From Devosia limi DSM 17137 (GTDB lineage Bacteria; Pseudomonadota; Alphaproteobacteria; Rhizobiales; Devosiaceae), in NCBI RefSeq assembly GCF_900128975.1, contig NZ_FQVC01000001.1, positions 124,001 through 188,000 of the forward strand: DNA of 64,000 nucleotides, given 5' to 3'. Positions 53,366 to 62,334 of this stretch are shown here, in pieces; position 1 is the first letter of the stretch, and each line of letters begins with the position of its first letter. The position numbers and the translations under genes are program-made. A model generated the notes under the pieces. That model was not told the DNA's origin. It searched no databases and was given only the letters and a program-made list of their open reading frames with translations.

Positions 53366-54249
53366 CCGTTTCCGCTCCGGCGCCTGCAGCGCCGCTGCCT
53401 GCCGCACGGCAAGAGAGTGGGAGGCCAATTGGCCTCCTGCTCGTCGCCATGCCGGTGGTGCTCGTGATCTGGATGGTGGTCTGGCCGATCATCTCCGCCA
53501 TTGTCCGCACCATTTGGCGCCCTGATGCCAGCGGCGCCTATGGCTTCAATCTCGATACCTACATCTTCTTTTTCACCGACCGCTACAGCCTCGACAACCT
53601 GTCGCTGACGCTGTGGACGACGGGCATCTGCGCGATCCTGCTGCTGGTCATCTGCCTGCCGATCGCGCTCTATCTGCGCTTCTCCGCTGGCCGGCTGCCC
53701 GCCTATGTGCAGGGCCTGGCGATTTTTCCGATGTTCGTGCCCTCGATCATCCTGAGCTATGCGTTCATCCGCGTGCTCGGACCCAATGGCATGGTCGACC
53801 TGATCCTCAATGCGGCGGGCCTACCCAAGATCCGCACGCCCTACCTGACGCCCTGGGGCCCGGTGATTGGCCTGGTCTGGGACAATATTCCACTGACCGT
53901 GCTGATCCTGCTCGCGGGTCTGGGCGCTGTGACCAACCAGTCCGTCGAGGCAGCGCGCGATGTTGGCGCCGGGCCAATCCGGGTGTTCTGGGACATCATC
54001 CTGCCGCGCCTCGGTAATTCGATCCTGGTGGCGCTGTCGTTCACTGTGCTTGGGCTGTTTTCGGCCTTCACCCTGCCCTATGTGCTGGGCCCGGCAGCGC
54101 CGGAAATGATGGGCCCGTTCATGCAGCGTACCTTCCGCGACCTCTACGATCCGCTCAATGCCACCACGCAGGCCGTGATCGCCTTCGGGTTCTGCCTGGT
54201 GTTCGGGCTGTTCTACGTGCGCTCCGTCGCCAAGAACCGGACGCCCTGA
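53362..54249 (+). CDS. ABC transporter permease
   Basis: A 295-residue permease with six hydrophobic segments and the loop NQSVEAARDVGAGPIRVFWDIILPRLGNS. The GTG start overlaps the binding-protein stop (GTGA). This class is found in ferric, thiamine, polyamine and sugar-phosphate importers. A Pro/Ala-rich stretch opens the protein. Confidence 0.88.
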   Translation: MTVSAPAPAAPLPAARQESGRPIGLLLVAMPVVLVIWMVVWPIISAIVRTIWRPDASGAYGFNLDTYIFFFTDRYSLDNLSLTLWTTGICAILLLVICLPIALYLRFSAGRLPAYVQGLAIFPMFVPSIILSYAFIRVLGPNGMVDLILNAAGLPKIRTPYLTPWGPVIGLVWDNIPLTVLILLAGLGAVTNQSVEAARDVGAGPIRVFWDIILPRLGNSILVALSFTVLGLFSAFTLPYVLGPAAPEMMGPFMQRTFRDLYDPLNATTQAVIAFGFCLVFGLFYVRSVAKNRTP

Positions 54250-54250
54250 T

Positions 54251-55072
54251 ATGGCCAGAACTCTTGCCGCAACCCGCATTGACTGGGTGGGCGTCGCCTT
54301 CGCCGTCGTGCTCACCATCGTCATCGTGTTCCCGCTGCTCGTGGTCGGCACATGGGCCTTTGCCGAAGTCTGGCGCTTTCCGGCGCTGATCCCGCAGCAA
54401 TTCGGCCTCAGGTTCTGGAACCAGACGCTGGCGCGTGCCGACGTCTGGGAAGCGCTCCGTACCAGTCTCAGCCTCTCGGTCATGGTGACGTTCCTGTCGG
54501 CGCTGATCTGCCTGCCCGCCGCCTATGCCTTCGCCCGGTTGAAATTTCCGGGGCGCGATATCCTGTTCTTCTCGTTTCTCGTCGGCCACGCCTTTCCCAA
54601 GTTTGGCCTGCTGGTGGCGATCGCGGCGATCTTCCTGCAGCTCAATCTGATCGGCACCTTCTGGGGTGTCGTGCTGATCCAGCTGGTGGGTACGCTGCTG
54701 TTCATGATCTGGATTCCGGTCGCCGCCTTCCAGTCGGTGGACCGGCGGATGGAGGAGGCGGCGCGCGATGTGGGGGCCAAACCGCTCCGGGTGTTCTGGT
54801 CGATCACCCTGCCCCAGGCGGGCCCGACCATCGCCGCAGCCGTGCTGCTCAGCTTTGTCGGCACCTTCTACGAAACCGAAGGCGCCTGGCTGATCGGGGC
54901 GCCGGCCGTGCGCACCATGCCGGTGCTGATGATCTCGTTCATCAACAACCAGATGGTGATCCAGTATGGCGCGGTGCTGTCGGTGATCCTGTGGGTGCCA
55001 TCTTTCGTCGCCCTGTTGTTCGCGCGTCGCGTTATTGGCGGCGGTGCCTTTGCCCGCGGCTTTGGCGGCTAG
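54251..55072 (+). CDS. ABC transporter permease
   Basis: A 273-residue permease with six hydrophobic segments. The coupling loop is DRRMEEAARDVGAKPLRVFWSITLPQAGPT. It begins one base after the first permease and ends 9 bases before the ATPase. Second half of the channel. Confidence 0.88.
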   Translation: MARTLAATRIDWVGVAFAVVLTIVIVFPLLVVGTWAFAEVWRFPALIPQQFGLRFWNQTLARADVWEALRTSLSLSVMVTFLSALICLPAAYAFARLKFPGRDILFFSFLVGHAFPKFGLLVAIAAIFLQLNLIGTFWGVVLIQLVGTLLFMIWIPVAAFQSVDRRMEEAARDVGAKPLRVFWSITLPQAGPTIAAAVLLSFVGTFYETEGAWLIGAPAVRTMPVLMISFINNQMVIQYGAVLSVILWVPSFVALLFARRVIGGGAFARGFGG

Positions 55073-55081
55073 GAAAACTCT

Positions 55082-56116
55082 ATGTCCGTTCTTGAAATCA
55101 CTGATGTTTCAAAAATCTTCGGCGCCGTGCGGGCGGTCGACAGCTTCTCGCTGAACGTTGCCGATGGCGAGCTGGTCTGCCTGCTGGGTCCGTCCGGCTC
55201 CGGCAAGTCGACCCTGCTGCGCATGGTGGGGGGCTTCGAGCGCCCCAGCAGCGGCCGCATCACTATCGATGGCGAGGAGATCACCCATCTGCCGCCGGAA
55301 AAGCGCCCCACCGGCATGGTGTTCCAGAGCCACGCGCTGTGGACGCATATGAATGTGTTCAAGAACCTCGCCTTCGGCCTCAAGCTGCGCCGCCTGCCGG
55401 CCGGCGAGATCAAGGACAAGGTCGAGGCGGTGCTCGAACTGGTCGGCCTGGCCGGTTACGGTACGCGCATGACCCACCAGCTTTCGGGCGGCCAGCAGCA
55501 GCGCGTGGCACTCGCCCGCTCGCTGGTGCTGGAACCCAAGATCCTGCTGCTCGACGAACCCTTTGCCAGCCTCGATCAGCATTTGCGCGAACGCCTGCGG
55601 GAGGAAGTGCGCGACATCCAGCAGCGGCTCAGGATCACCACGCTGTTCGTGACCCATGGCCAGGACGAAGCGCTGGCATTGGCCGACCGCATCGTCGTGA
55701 TGCGTGATGGCAAGACCGAACAGGCCGACCGGCCCGACGTGGTCTATCGCGAACCGCGCACGCCCTTCGTCGCCGGGTTTATCGGCACGATGAACCTCGT
55801 CGAGGGCATTGTCAGCAATGGCGTCTTCACCCGCTCCGGCTTTTCGGTACCGCTGGCGGCCGCCGATGGCCCCGCCACCCTCGCGGTGCGCCCCGAGGCA
55901 CTGGAACTGACGCCCAGCGCTAGTGCCGGTCAGGCCAAGGTGCATCGGGTCACCGATTTCGGCACCCATGGGCTCGTGGACCTGGAACTGCCCGATGGCG
56001 CACGCCTCAAGGCCATGGTTGGACATCCGCAGATGTTCTCCAATGGTCAGTCCGTTGATCTCAAGCCAACGGCTATCGCCGCCTATCGCGACAACGCCCT
56101 GATCCATCGCAGCTGA
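55082..56116 (+). CDS. ABC transporter ATP-binding protein
   Basis: A 344-residue ATPase. Walker A GPSGSGKS, signature LSGGQQQRVALARSL, Walker B ILLLDEPFASLDQH, H-loop FVTHGQDEALALA and a TOBE domain at the C-terminus. The family is FbpC/PotA-like, matching the permeases. The 3' end is 1 base from the GDPD start. Confidence 0.92.
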   Translation: MSVLEITDVSKIFGAVRAVDSFSLNVADGELVCLLGPSGSGKSTLLRMVGGFERPSSGRITIDGEEITHLPPEKRPTGMVFQSHALWTHMNVFKNLAFGLKLRRLPAGEIKDKVEAVLELVGLAGYGTRMTHQLSGGQQQRVALARSLVLEPKILLLDEPFASLDQHLRERLREEVRDIQQRLRITTLFVTHGQDEALALADRIVVMRDGKTEQADRPDVVYREPRTPFVAGFIGTMNLVEGIVSNGVFTRSGFSVPLAAADGPATLAVRPEALELTPSASAGQAKVHRVTDFGTHGLVDLELPDGARLKAMVGHPQMFSNGQSVDLKPTAIAAYRDNALIHRS

Positions 56117-56117
56117 C

Positions 56118-56957
56118 ATGTCCGACCCCATCTCGATTATTCGCAACGGCCACCGGACCTGGCTGAAATGGCACCGCGGTCGTCGTCGCGCCAGCGACCC
56201 GGTGTTTACCGGTGCGCGCATTCTTGAAGGCATGCGTCTGGGCGCCAGCATCGAAGTGGACCTCGTCGTACATGCCGACCGGGGCTATGCGGTACTGCAT
56301 GATCTCACCGTGGAACGCGAAACCACCGGCACTGGCCCGGTGGTGAACCTGCATGCAGAGGAGCTGCGCCAACTGCATCTGCGCGGCAATGATGGCGCCC
56401 CTCTGCCCGACAGGGTGATGCTGCTGGAGGACCTGGCGGCGCTGCTGGCTGCCGGCGAAGTACATCCCGAGGCCCTGCTGCAGCTCGACTACAAGGAAGA
56501 TGCCAAAGCACTCGACCTCGCAGCCATCGCGTCATTCAAGGCCAGCGTCGGCCCGGTGGCCCGCCACATGATCCTGTCATCGGGCGATGCCGAAGCGGTT
56601 GGCTTGCTGACTGATGGCGTCGATGGGCTGCGGATCGGCTACGATCCCTGCCATGACGGGGCATTGGACCGGTTGCAGCAATCGCATGACTTCGCTGGCT
56701 TCGTTCGTGACGCGCTCGCGGCATCGCCCTCGGCAGAAATGATCTACCTCCACCATGGCCTGATACTGGAGGCTGACCGGCTGGGGTTTGACCTGATCGC
56801 GGCGTTTCACGCAGCAGGGAAGCGGATCGATGCCTATACGATCAACCGGGCAGATGCGGCGTCACTGCCGGCAGTGCTGCGGTTGCTGGACTTGAAGGCG
56901 GACCAGATTACGACGGATGACCCGGAGGGCGTGGTCGCGCTGGTGGCGGGAGCGTAG
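56118..56957 (+). CDS. Glycerophosphodiester phosphodiesterase family protein
   Basis: A 279-residue TIM-barrel phosphodiesterase. The GDPD catalytic pattern is seen as H19-R20, E46-x-D48 (EVDLVV) and H61-D62 (VLHDLT), with LQLDYKE, IGYDP and the C-terminal DAYTINRAD and DQITTDDPEG. It should hydrolyse glycerophosphodiesters into an alcohol and sn-glycerol 3-phosphate. No signal peptide, so it is cytoplasmic. The close coupling with the ABC importer (1-base gap) implies that the imported molecule is a phosphodiester. This is a rare direct link. Confidence 0.88.
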   Translation: MSDPISIIRNGHRTWLKWHRGRRRASDPVFTGARILEGMRLGASIEVDLVVHADRGYAVLHDLTVERETTGTGPVVNLHAEELRQLHLRGNDGAPLPDRVMLLEDLAALLAAGEVHPEALLQLDYKEDAKALDLAAIASFKASVGPVARHMILSSGDAEAVGLLTDGVDGLRIGYDPCHDGALDRLQQSHDFAGFVRDALAASPSAEMIYLHHGLILEADRLGFDLIAAFHAAGKRIDAYTINRADAASLPAVLRLLDLKADQITTDDPEGVVALVAGA

Positions 56958-57072
56958 GGCTCGGAGTGCGGTGGGTGTCGGGATATGAGGTGACTACTGG
57001 AGGGTGGCGCATCACTTGCCTACGCATAGTGCCACTCCACGGACGGGGCACCTCCACCAGCCATTTCATTTT

Positions 57073-57112
57073 CCACGGCGTCATTCCCGCGAAGGCGGGA
57101 ATGACGCCGTGG
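57073..57112. repeat. Long perfect hairpin, ATTCCCGC family
   Basis: An 18-base perfect stem (CCACGGCGTCATTCCCGC) facing its exact complement around GAAG, 40 bases in all. It lies in the 290-base gap between the convergent GDPD and IMPase-like genes and could be a bidirectional terminator. The inner part is the REP-like sequence of this window. Confidence 0.85.
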
Positions 57113-57247
57113 TTTGACTAGCGTCGCGTGGGGACGGAGGCGCTTTAGGCTGGAAATGGGCACCTTTGCAGCGCCGCACCTAATCCGACCCGGCGCCGTG
57201 CCTGATCCAGGGCGGTGTCCGGCCCAACGACGCATACCTGACCGATC

Positions 57248-58060
57248 CTACGTCGGGTCCTTCCGCGGCGCATCCTTGAGCATTTCGATCAGGTAGGCAT
57301 GTGTTGCGGGATTGGCGACGATCACCGTTCCGGTCCTTTCGTAAAACTCCGGGCCTCGGCCCCACCAGTCGGTGACGATGCCGCCGGCTTCCTCGACCAG
57401 CAGCACGCCGACGGCCCAGTCGACCAGCCCGGACTCCTCGAAATAGCCCGTCAGGCGACCGCAGGCGACGAAGGCGCAGGAATTGGCGGAGCTGCCAACG
57501 ATACGGACGGCGCCGATCGGGTCGCGCAGCTTTTCCAGCCGGTCATAAAAGCCATTGAAGGTGAACAGGCCCGAGGTCGGCAGGCCGGTGCCGACCATCA
57601 TCTGGCCGATATCGGTTTTCTGGCTGATCTGCAGGCGCTCGCCATTCAGGAAGGCACCCTGCCCCTTGATGGCGGTGAACATCTCGTCGGCGACGGGATT
57701 GTAGAGCGCGCCGCAGACCGTCTCATTGCCGCGCCGCAGCGCGATGGAGATGGTGTAGTGCTGGCCATTGATGAAATTGGTGGTGCCGTCGATGGGATCG
57801 ACCAGCCAGCGATATTGCGGGTCGATGCCGGTGACCGGATCGAATTCCTCGCCGGTGAAGCTCCAGTCGGGATAGCGGGCGAACAGATATTTGCGGATCA
57901 GCTTCTCGGATTCCATGTCGGCCTCCGAGACGAAATCGGCGGGGCCCTTGACCCCGATTTCGAGGTCGCGGAACCGCGCGAAATATTCCTGCGTCAGGGC
58001 CCCGGCCGCGCGGGCGACGGCGACCATGTCCGCAAGTACGGCTTCGTAAGACTGCAGCAT
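57248..58060 (-). CDS. Inositol monophosphatase family protein
   Basis: A 270-residue phosphatase of the inositol monophosphatase (SuhB-like) family, using Mg2+ to remove phosphate from inositol phosphates, fructose bisphosphate or similar. The metal-ligand motifs are GEEFDP, DPIDGTTNF and GLVDWAVG, where the third varies from the usual WDxAAG. GGAGGGG is 7 bases before the ATG. It follows the Na/Pi cotransporter gene by 16 bases on the same strand, so they probably form an operon. It is convergent to the GDPD gene. Confidence 0.9.
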   Translation of the reverse strand: MLQSYEAVLADMVAVARAAGALTQEYFARFRDLEIGVKGPADFVSEADMESEKLIRKYLFARYPDWSFTGEEFDPVTGIDPQYRWLVDPIDGTTNFINGQHYTISIALRRGNETVCGALYNPVADEMFTAIKGQGAFLNGERLQISQKTDIGQMMVGTGLPTSGLFTFNGFYDRLEKLRDPIGAVRIVGSSANSCAFVACGRLTGYFEESGLVDWAVGVLLVEEAGGIVTDWWGRGPEFYERTGTVIVANPATHAYLIEMLKDAPRKDPT

Positions 58061-58076
58061 GAAGACCCCTCCGGAA

Positions 58077-59753
58077 TTACTCTGATGCCGTCTTGGGCGC
58101 TTCGGCGGTGACGGTGGGGCGCAGGCGGCTCTCGCGCAATTCGCCGACGCTTTCCAGGATCGGATAGGCAACCGAGGCCAGGTGGGCATTGATCCGCTTG
58201 AGGTCGCGCAGGGTATCGAGGTGGAGCGAACTGGTCTGCACCGCCTCGGGCACGCGCTGGCGCACCCGCTGCAGATGCGCCTTTGAGGACTGCGCTTCCA
58301 GGCGACGGACCTCGACCTTTTCGGCCACCAGGCGACGCGCCAGTTGCGGATCGCGGGTCAGGAACACGGTCTGGCTAAGCTGCATATTGGCGATGGTCTT
58401 TTCATAGAGCTCGATGATTTCGGCAAGGCCCTCGGCGGTGAACACCAGCTGGCGCTTGGTCTTTTTGGCCGCGATTTCGGCCAGCCCGCCTTCGATGATA
58501 TCGCCGACATGCTCCAGATTGATGGCATAGCTCATGATCTCAGCCGAACGGGCGCCGTCTTCCTCATCCAGTTCGGTGCGATCCAGCTTGGTCAGGTAAA
58601 GCTTGATCGACTGGTGCAGCGCATCGACATCGTCATCGAGCAGACCGATCGACGTGCGGGTGTCAGGCGCGGACTTCTGCAGGGCGTCCCGGCTACGCTC
58701 CAGCATCTTGAGCACCAGGTCACTGACGCGCAGGGTTTCCCGGGCGGCGCCGGCCAGCGCTATGGTGGGCGTATCCAGCACGGTTTCATCGAGATAGTTG
58801 GCGCCCTTTTCCGGCTGGGCCGGAATGGGAACGATCAGCGCGGCCAAGCGGGCAATCGGCCCCAGCAGCGGCAGGAAGATGAGCAGCAGGGCAACATTGA
58901 AGCCGATATGTGCGGCAATGGTAAGCGCTCTCGTATCGGGCAGGAAACTGGCCAGAAGACTGGCGACCGGAATGGCGACAATGGTCAGCCCAATGGCCCC
59001 CAGCGCCCGCACGATCAGGTTGGCCAGTGTCAGGCGGCGCGCCTGGGCGCCCTCGGACAGCACAGCCAGGAATGGCGGTACCGCACCGCCAAGATTGGCG
59101 CCGGCCACCAGGATGACAGCAAGCGGTGGGGTGACAATGCCGGCCTGAGCCAGCAGCGCCACGAAAAGCACAACGGCCAGGCTTGAGGATGACACAAAGG
59201 CCAGGAATGCCGACAGCATCAGCGCAAAGACCGGCGCGTCGCCAAGGCCCTTGAGAACGGTGATGACCACTTCGGACTCGCGCAGCGGGCCAGTGACATT
59301 GCCCACGAGCTGCAACGCCAGCAGCATCAGGCCCAGGCCGAGCAGCGCCCGGCCAATGCCCTTGCCGCGCGCGTAATTGCTCAGCGAAAACACCATGACG
59401 CCGACGAGGATCATCGCCGAGCCGAACCACTCGACATTCATCGACAGGATCACGGCGGCAATCGAGGTGCCGACATTGGCGCCCAGCATCACCGCCTGCG
59501 CCATTTTGGGATCGATCACCCCACGCGCCGCGAAGGACGCGGTGATAACCGCCGTGGCCGTACTCGACTGCAGGGCCAGCGTGGCCGCGACGCCCGACAG
59601 CACCGAGGTGAAACGGTTGCCGGTGCCCTTGGCGATCCATTGACGCAGGGAGGCGCCAAACGCGCGCATCACCCCCGTCTTGATCAGCCGCAAGCCCCAG
59701 AGCAGCAGGGCCCCGGCGCCCAGAAGGTCGATCAATTGAATGGTGGAATGCAT
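58077..59753 (-). CDS. Na/Pi cotransporter family protein with PhoU-like domain
   Basis: A 558-residue protein. Residues 1-310 form the Na/Pi cotransporter domain, with the first QSS motif LALQSSTATA at about 60 and the second region AFVSSSSLAVVLF (Val replaces Gln); about eight hydrophobic segments are seen. Residues 340-540 are PhoU-like helices (MSYAINLEHVGDIIE). Such proteins carry phosphate with Na+, frequently exporting it in bacteria. It is the first gene of the operon with the IMPase-like gene; an inverted repeat in the upstream gap at 59868 could regulate it. Confidence 0.88.
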   Translation of the reverse strand: MHSTIQLIDLLGAGALLLWGLRLIKTGVMRAFGASLRQWIAKGTGNRFTSVLSGVAATLALQSSTATAVITASFAARGVIDPKMAQAVMLGANVGTSIAAVILSMNVEWFGSAMILVGVMVFSLSNYARGKGIGRALLGLGLMLLALQLVGNVTGPLRESEVVITVLKGLGDAPVFALMLSAFLAFVSSSSLAVVLFVALLAQAGIVTPPLAVILVAGANLGGAVPPFLAVLSEGAQARRLTLANLIVRALGAIGLTIVAIPVASLLASFLPDTRALTIAAHIGFNVALLLIFLPLLGPIARLAALIVPIPAQPEKGANYLDETVLDTPTIALAGAARETLRVSDLVLKMLERSRDALQKSAPDTRTSIGLLDDDVDALHQSIKLYLTKLDRTELDEEDGARSAEIMSYAINLEHVGDIIEGGLAEIAAKKTKRQLVFTAEGLAEIIELYEKTIANMQLSQTVFLTRDPQLARRLVAEKVEVRRLEAQSSKAHLQRVRQRVPEAVQTSSLHLDTLRDLKRINAHLASVAYPILESVGELRESRLRPTVTAEAPKTASE

Positions 59754-59867
59754 ATTCTCTAATTACCGTGACTCGGAACATTCAATATGGCCGACATCGC
59801 CGGGAAGGGCCATCCCGTTGTCTGGCTGCGGCAGGTTTGGACGATCAAAAGAACAGCGCCTTCAATA

Positions 59868-59892
59868 CAATAATCTACTTGAGTTATTATTG
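59868..59892. promoter_or_regulatory. AT-rich inverted repeat in the divergent gap
   Basis: CAATAAT at 59868-59874 and ATTATTG at 59886-59892 are exact complements with an 11-base spacer, unusually AT-rich for this genome. It lies between the divergent Na/Pi and PIG-L genes, a good site for an operator. The regulator is unknown. Confidence 0.45.
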
Positions 59893-59960
59893 AGGCGCAC
59901 ATAGCCTGTTGCCGGGCCAAGCTGTTTTCAGGCCCGCCATCGCTATTGCCGGAGCCTGCC

Positions 59961-62333
59961 ATGCTGACCGCCCGCGAGCGCCTTGCCCGCCAGAAATCCC
60001 GTCCCGCACTTGTCGAACTGCACCGCGCCCTGAGCCGCCTCACCTCGACGCTGACAGTGATGAACACTGGCGCGCATCCCGATGACGAACATTCGGGCAT
60101 GCTCGCGGCAATGCGCTTTGGCTATGGCATGCGGGTTGTCGTCGCCTGCTCGACCCGCGGCGAAGGCGGCCAGAATAATCTTGGGCCCGAGCGCACCGGC
60201 GCGCTCGGCGTGCTGCGCACCCGCGAAATGGAAGAAGCCGCCCGCACGCTGGACGCCGATATCGCCTGGCTGGGCCACGGGCCCGATGATCCGGTGCATG
60301 ATTTCGGCTTCTCCAAGAATGGCCCGGACACCCTGGCCCGCTGGGGCAAGGACCGCACGATCGAGCGGCTGGTCATCGCATATCGCAGCGAGCGACCCGA
60401 TATCGTCATTCCGACCTTCCTCGACGTGCCCGGCCAGCATGGACATCACCGCGCCATGACCGAGGCAGCCGAAACCGCGATCGCGCTAGCCGCCGATCCC
60501 AGCTATCTGACGCCTGGCCTCGAGCCCTGGAGCGTCGGCAAATATTACCTGCCGGCATGGTCCGGCGGCGGCGATACCTATGATGACGAAGTGCCACCGC
60601 CCAATGCCAGCGTGCGCGTACTCGCGCCCGGCCGCGATGCGCCCACCGGTGCGGCCTTTGACGAAATCGGCGAGTGGTCGCGCGCCTATCATGCCTCGCA
60701 GGGCATGGGCCATTGGAAGGTCGAAGCGCCGGTCGAATGGCCGCTGCACCTGAAAATCGGCGGCTCCGGCGCGGAGACCGATATTCGTCAGGCTCTGCCG
60801 GCGACGCTGGCCGACCTCGCAACGCGGTTGCCGGACGCAGCCGCCAGCGCGCTGAAGTCAGCGCAGGCACGGATCGACGCGGCGCTGCTGGCCTTCCCGG
60901 ATCGCAAGGCGATCACCGAGGCACTGGTCGCGGCCGCTACCGCAATAGACACCGCCGTTGCCAATGCGGGTTCAGCTTTGGAGCAGGACGGCCATCGCCT
61001 CGCCCGCAAGTTGATCGAGATTGACGCTGCGCTGCTATTGGCGTCGGGCGTTTCGGCCACCGCCTGGGCCGAGCCCAGCCGCGTCGCTCCCGCCGGCACC
61101 AGCCTCCTCAATATCCACCTCGAGCCCGGCTCCGTGGCGGTGACGGTGGCTCCGATTGCCCGCGAGCATCTGATCATCGGCGCGGCAACGACTGCCGGCA
61201 CGATCGTGCAGTATCCGGTCACCGTCGCTGCCGATGCGCCGCTGTCCAATATGTATCCGCCCAATTTTGTCAGCCAGGGCGGCAATGGCGAGCTCAATGT
61301 GGAACTGCAGGCGACAATCGGTGGACGCCTTGTCCGTTCGGTGATTGACCTCGAAGAGCCCTTTACCATTGGCCCCGAGCACTCGCTGGAGCTGGCGCCC
61401 GAAGCCATCATCCTGCGCGCCAGCCAGGAGCCTGCGGCCATCCCGGTTGCGATACGCACCCAGTCGCCCAAGGCCGACATCGCCATGATCGCGCCCCAGG
61501 GTTGGGGCGTGGCCCGCACAGAAACCGGGTTTGCCGTGACACCGCCCGCCCAGATCGCGCCCGGGCTGCATCGCCTGCCGGTGCGTATCGGCAATGATCA
61601 GGCCTATAAGCAGACTGTTGTCGCCTATCCTCATATCGGCCGGAATTATCACGTCGCGCCGCAGGCGCTGAACGTGCTGGCGCTCGACCTGACGCTGCCG
61701 GCCAATGCCAAAATCGGCTATATCGGCGCTGGGAGTGACCGGGTCAGTTACTGGCTCCGCGCCATGGGCCTCGACGTCACCGATCTCGATGCCAATGGGT
61801 TGGGCGGCGATCTCTCGGGCTTTACCAATATCGTCGTCGGCACCTTCGCCTTCGGGCTGCGTCCCGATCTCGGCGCGGCCACTGCCAAGCTGCATGACTG
61901 GGTGGAGGCCGGCGGGCATCTGCTGACGCTCTATCACCGCCCCTGGGACAATTGGAATGCCGATACCACGCCGCCGAGGCGGCTGCAGATCGGTTCGCCA
62001 TCGCTGCGCTGGCGCGTCACCAATCCCAACGCGGAAGTTGAAGTGCTGGCACCCAGCCATCCGCTGCTGACTGGCCCCAATGCCATTGGTCCTGATGATT
62101 GGGCGGGCTGGGACAAGGAACGCGGGCTCTACTTCGCCGCCGATTGGGACGCGGCCTATGAGCCATTGCTGGCCATGCACGACAAGGGCGAGCAACCACT
62201 CAAGGGCTCGCTGATTTCTGCCCGGATTGGCGAGGGACGGCACACTCATACCAGTCTCGTGCTGCATCATCAGCTCGATCGGCTGGTGCCGGGCGCTTTC
62301 CGCCTGATGGCCAATCTGGTTCAGCCGGCGTGA
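59961..62333 (+). CDS. Large PIG-L family deacetylase
   Basis: A 790-residue protein. The N-terminal 240 residues are a PIG-L/LmbE deacetylase with the Zn motif AHPDDE at residues 38-43, TRGEGGQNNLGPERTGALGVLRTREMEEAARTL and HGHHRAMTEAAETA. It should remove an N-acetyl group from a GlcNAc-containing compound or related amide. The remaining 550 residues are mainly beta rich, with a Ser/Pro-poor domain and a C-terminal globular part (LHDWVEAGGHLLTLYHRPWDNWN), comparable to large PIG-L proteins of bacterial gene clusters, so the enzyme may be bifunctional. No signal peptide. The ATG at 59961 follows CCGGAG; a TTG at 59946 is less likely. It overlaps by nothing with the next gene (1-base gap). 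Confidence 0.82.
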   Translation: MLTARERLARQKSRPALVELHRALSRLTSTLTVMNTGAHPDDEHSGMLAAMRFGYGMRVVVACSTRGEGGQNNLGPERTGALGVLRTREMEEAARTLDADIAWLGHGPDDPVHDFGFSKNGPDTLARWGKDRTIERLVIAYRSERPDIVIPTFLDVPGQHGHHRAMTEAAETAIALAADPSYLTPGLEPWSVGKYYLPAWSGGGDTYDDEVPPPNASVRVLAPGRDAPTGAAFDEIGEWSRAYHASQGMGHWKVEAPVEWPLHLKIGGSGAETDIRQALPATLADLATRLPDAAASALKSAQARIDAALLAFPDRKAITEALVAAATAIDTAVANAGSALEQDGHRLARKLIEIDAALLLASGVSATAWAEPSRVAPAGTSLLNIHLEPGSVAVTVAPIAREHLIIGAATTAGTIVQYPVTVAADAPLSNMYPPNFVSQGGNGELNVELQATIGGRLVRSVIDLEEPFTIGPEHSLELAPEAIILRASQEPAAIPVAIRTQSPKADIAMIAPQGWGVARTETGFAVTPPAQIAPGLHRLPVRIGNDQAYKQTVVAYPHIGRNYHVAPQALNVLALDLTLPANAKIGYIGAGSDRVSYWLRAMGLDVTDLDANGLGGDLSGFTNIVVGTFAFGLRPDLGAATAKLHDWVEAGGHLLTLYHRPWDNWNADTTPPRRLQIGSPSLRWRVTNPNAEVEVLAPSHPLLTGPNAIGPDDWAGWDKERGLYFAADWDAAYEPLLAMHDKGEQPLKGSLISARIGEGRHTHTSLVLHHQLDRLVPGAFRLMANLVQPA

Positions 62334-62334
62334 C

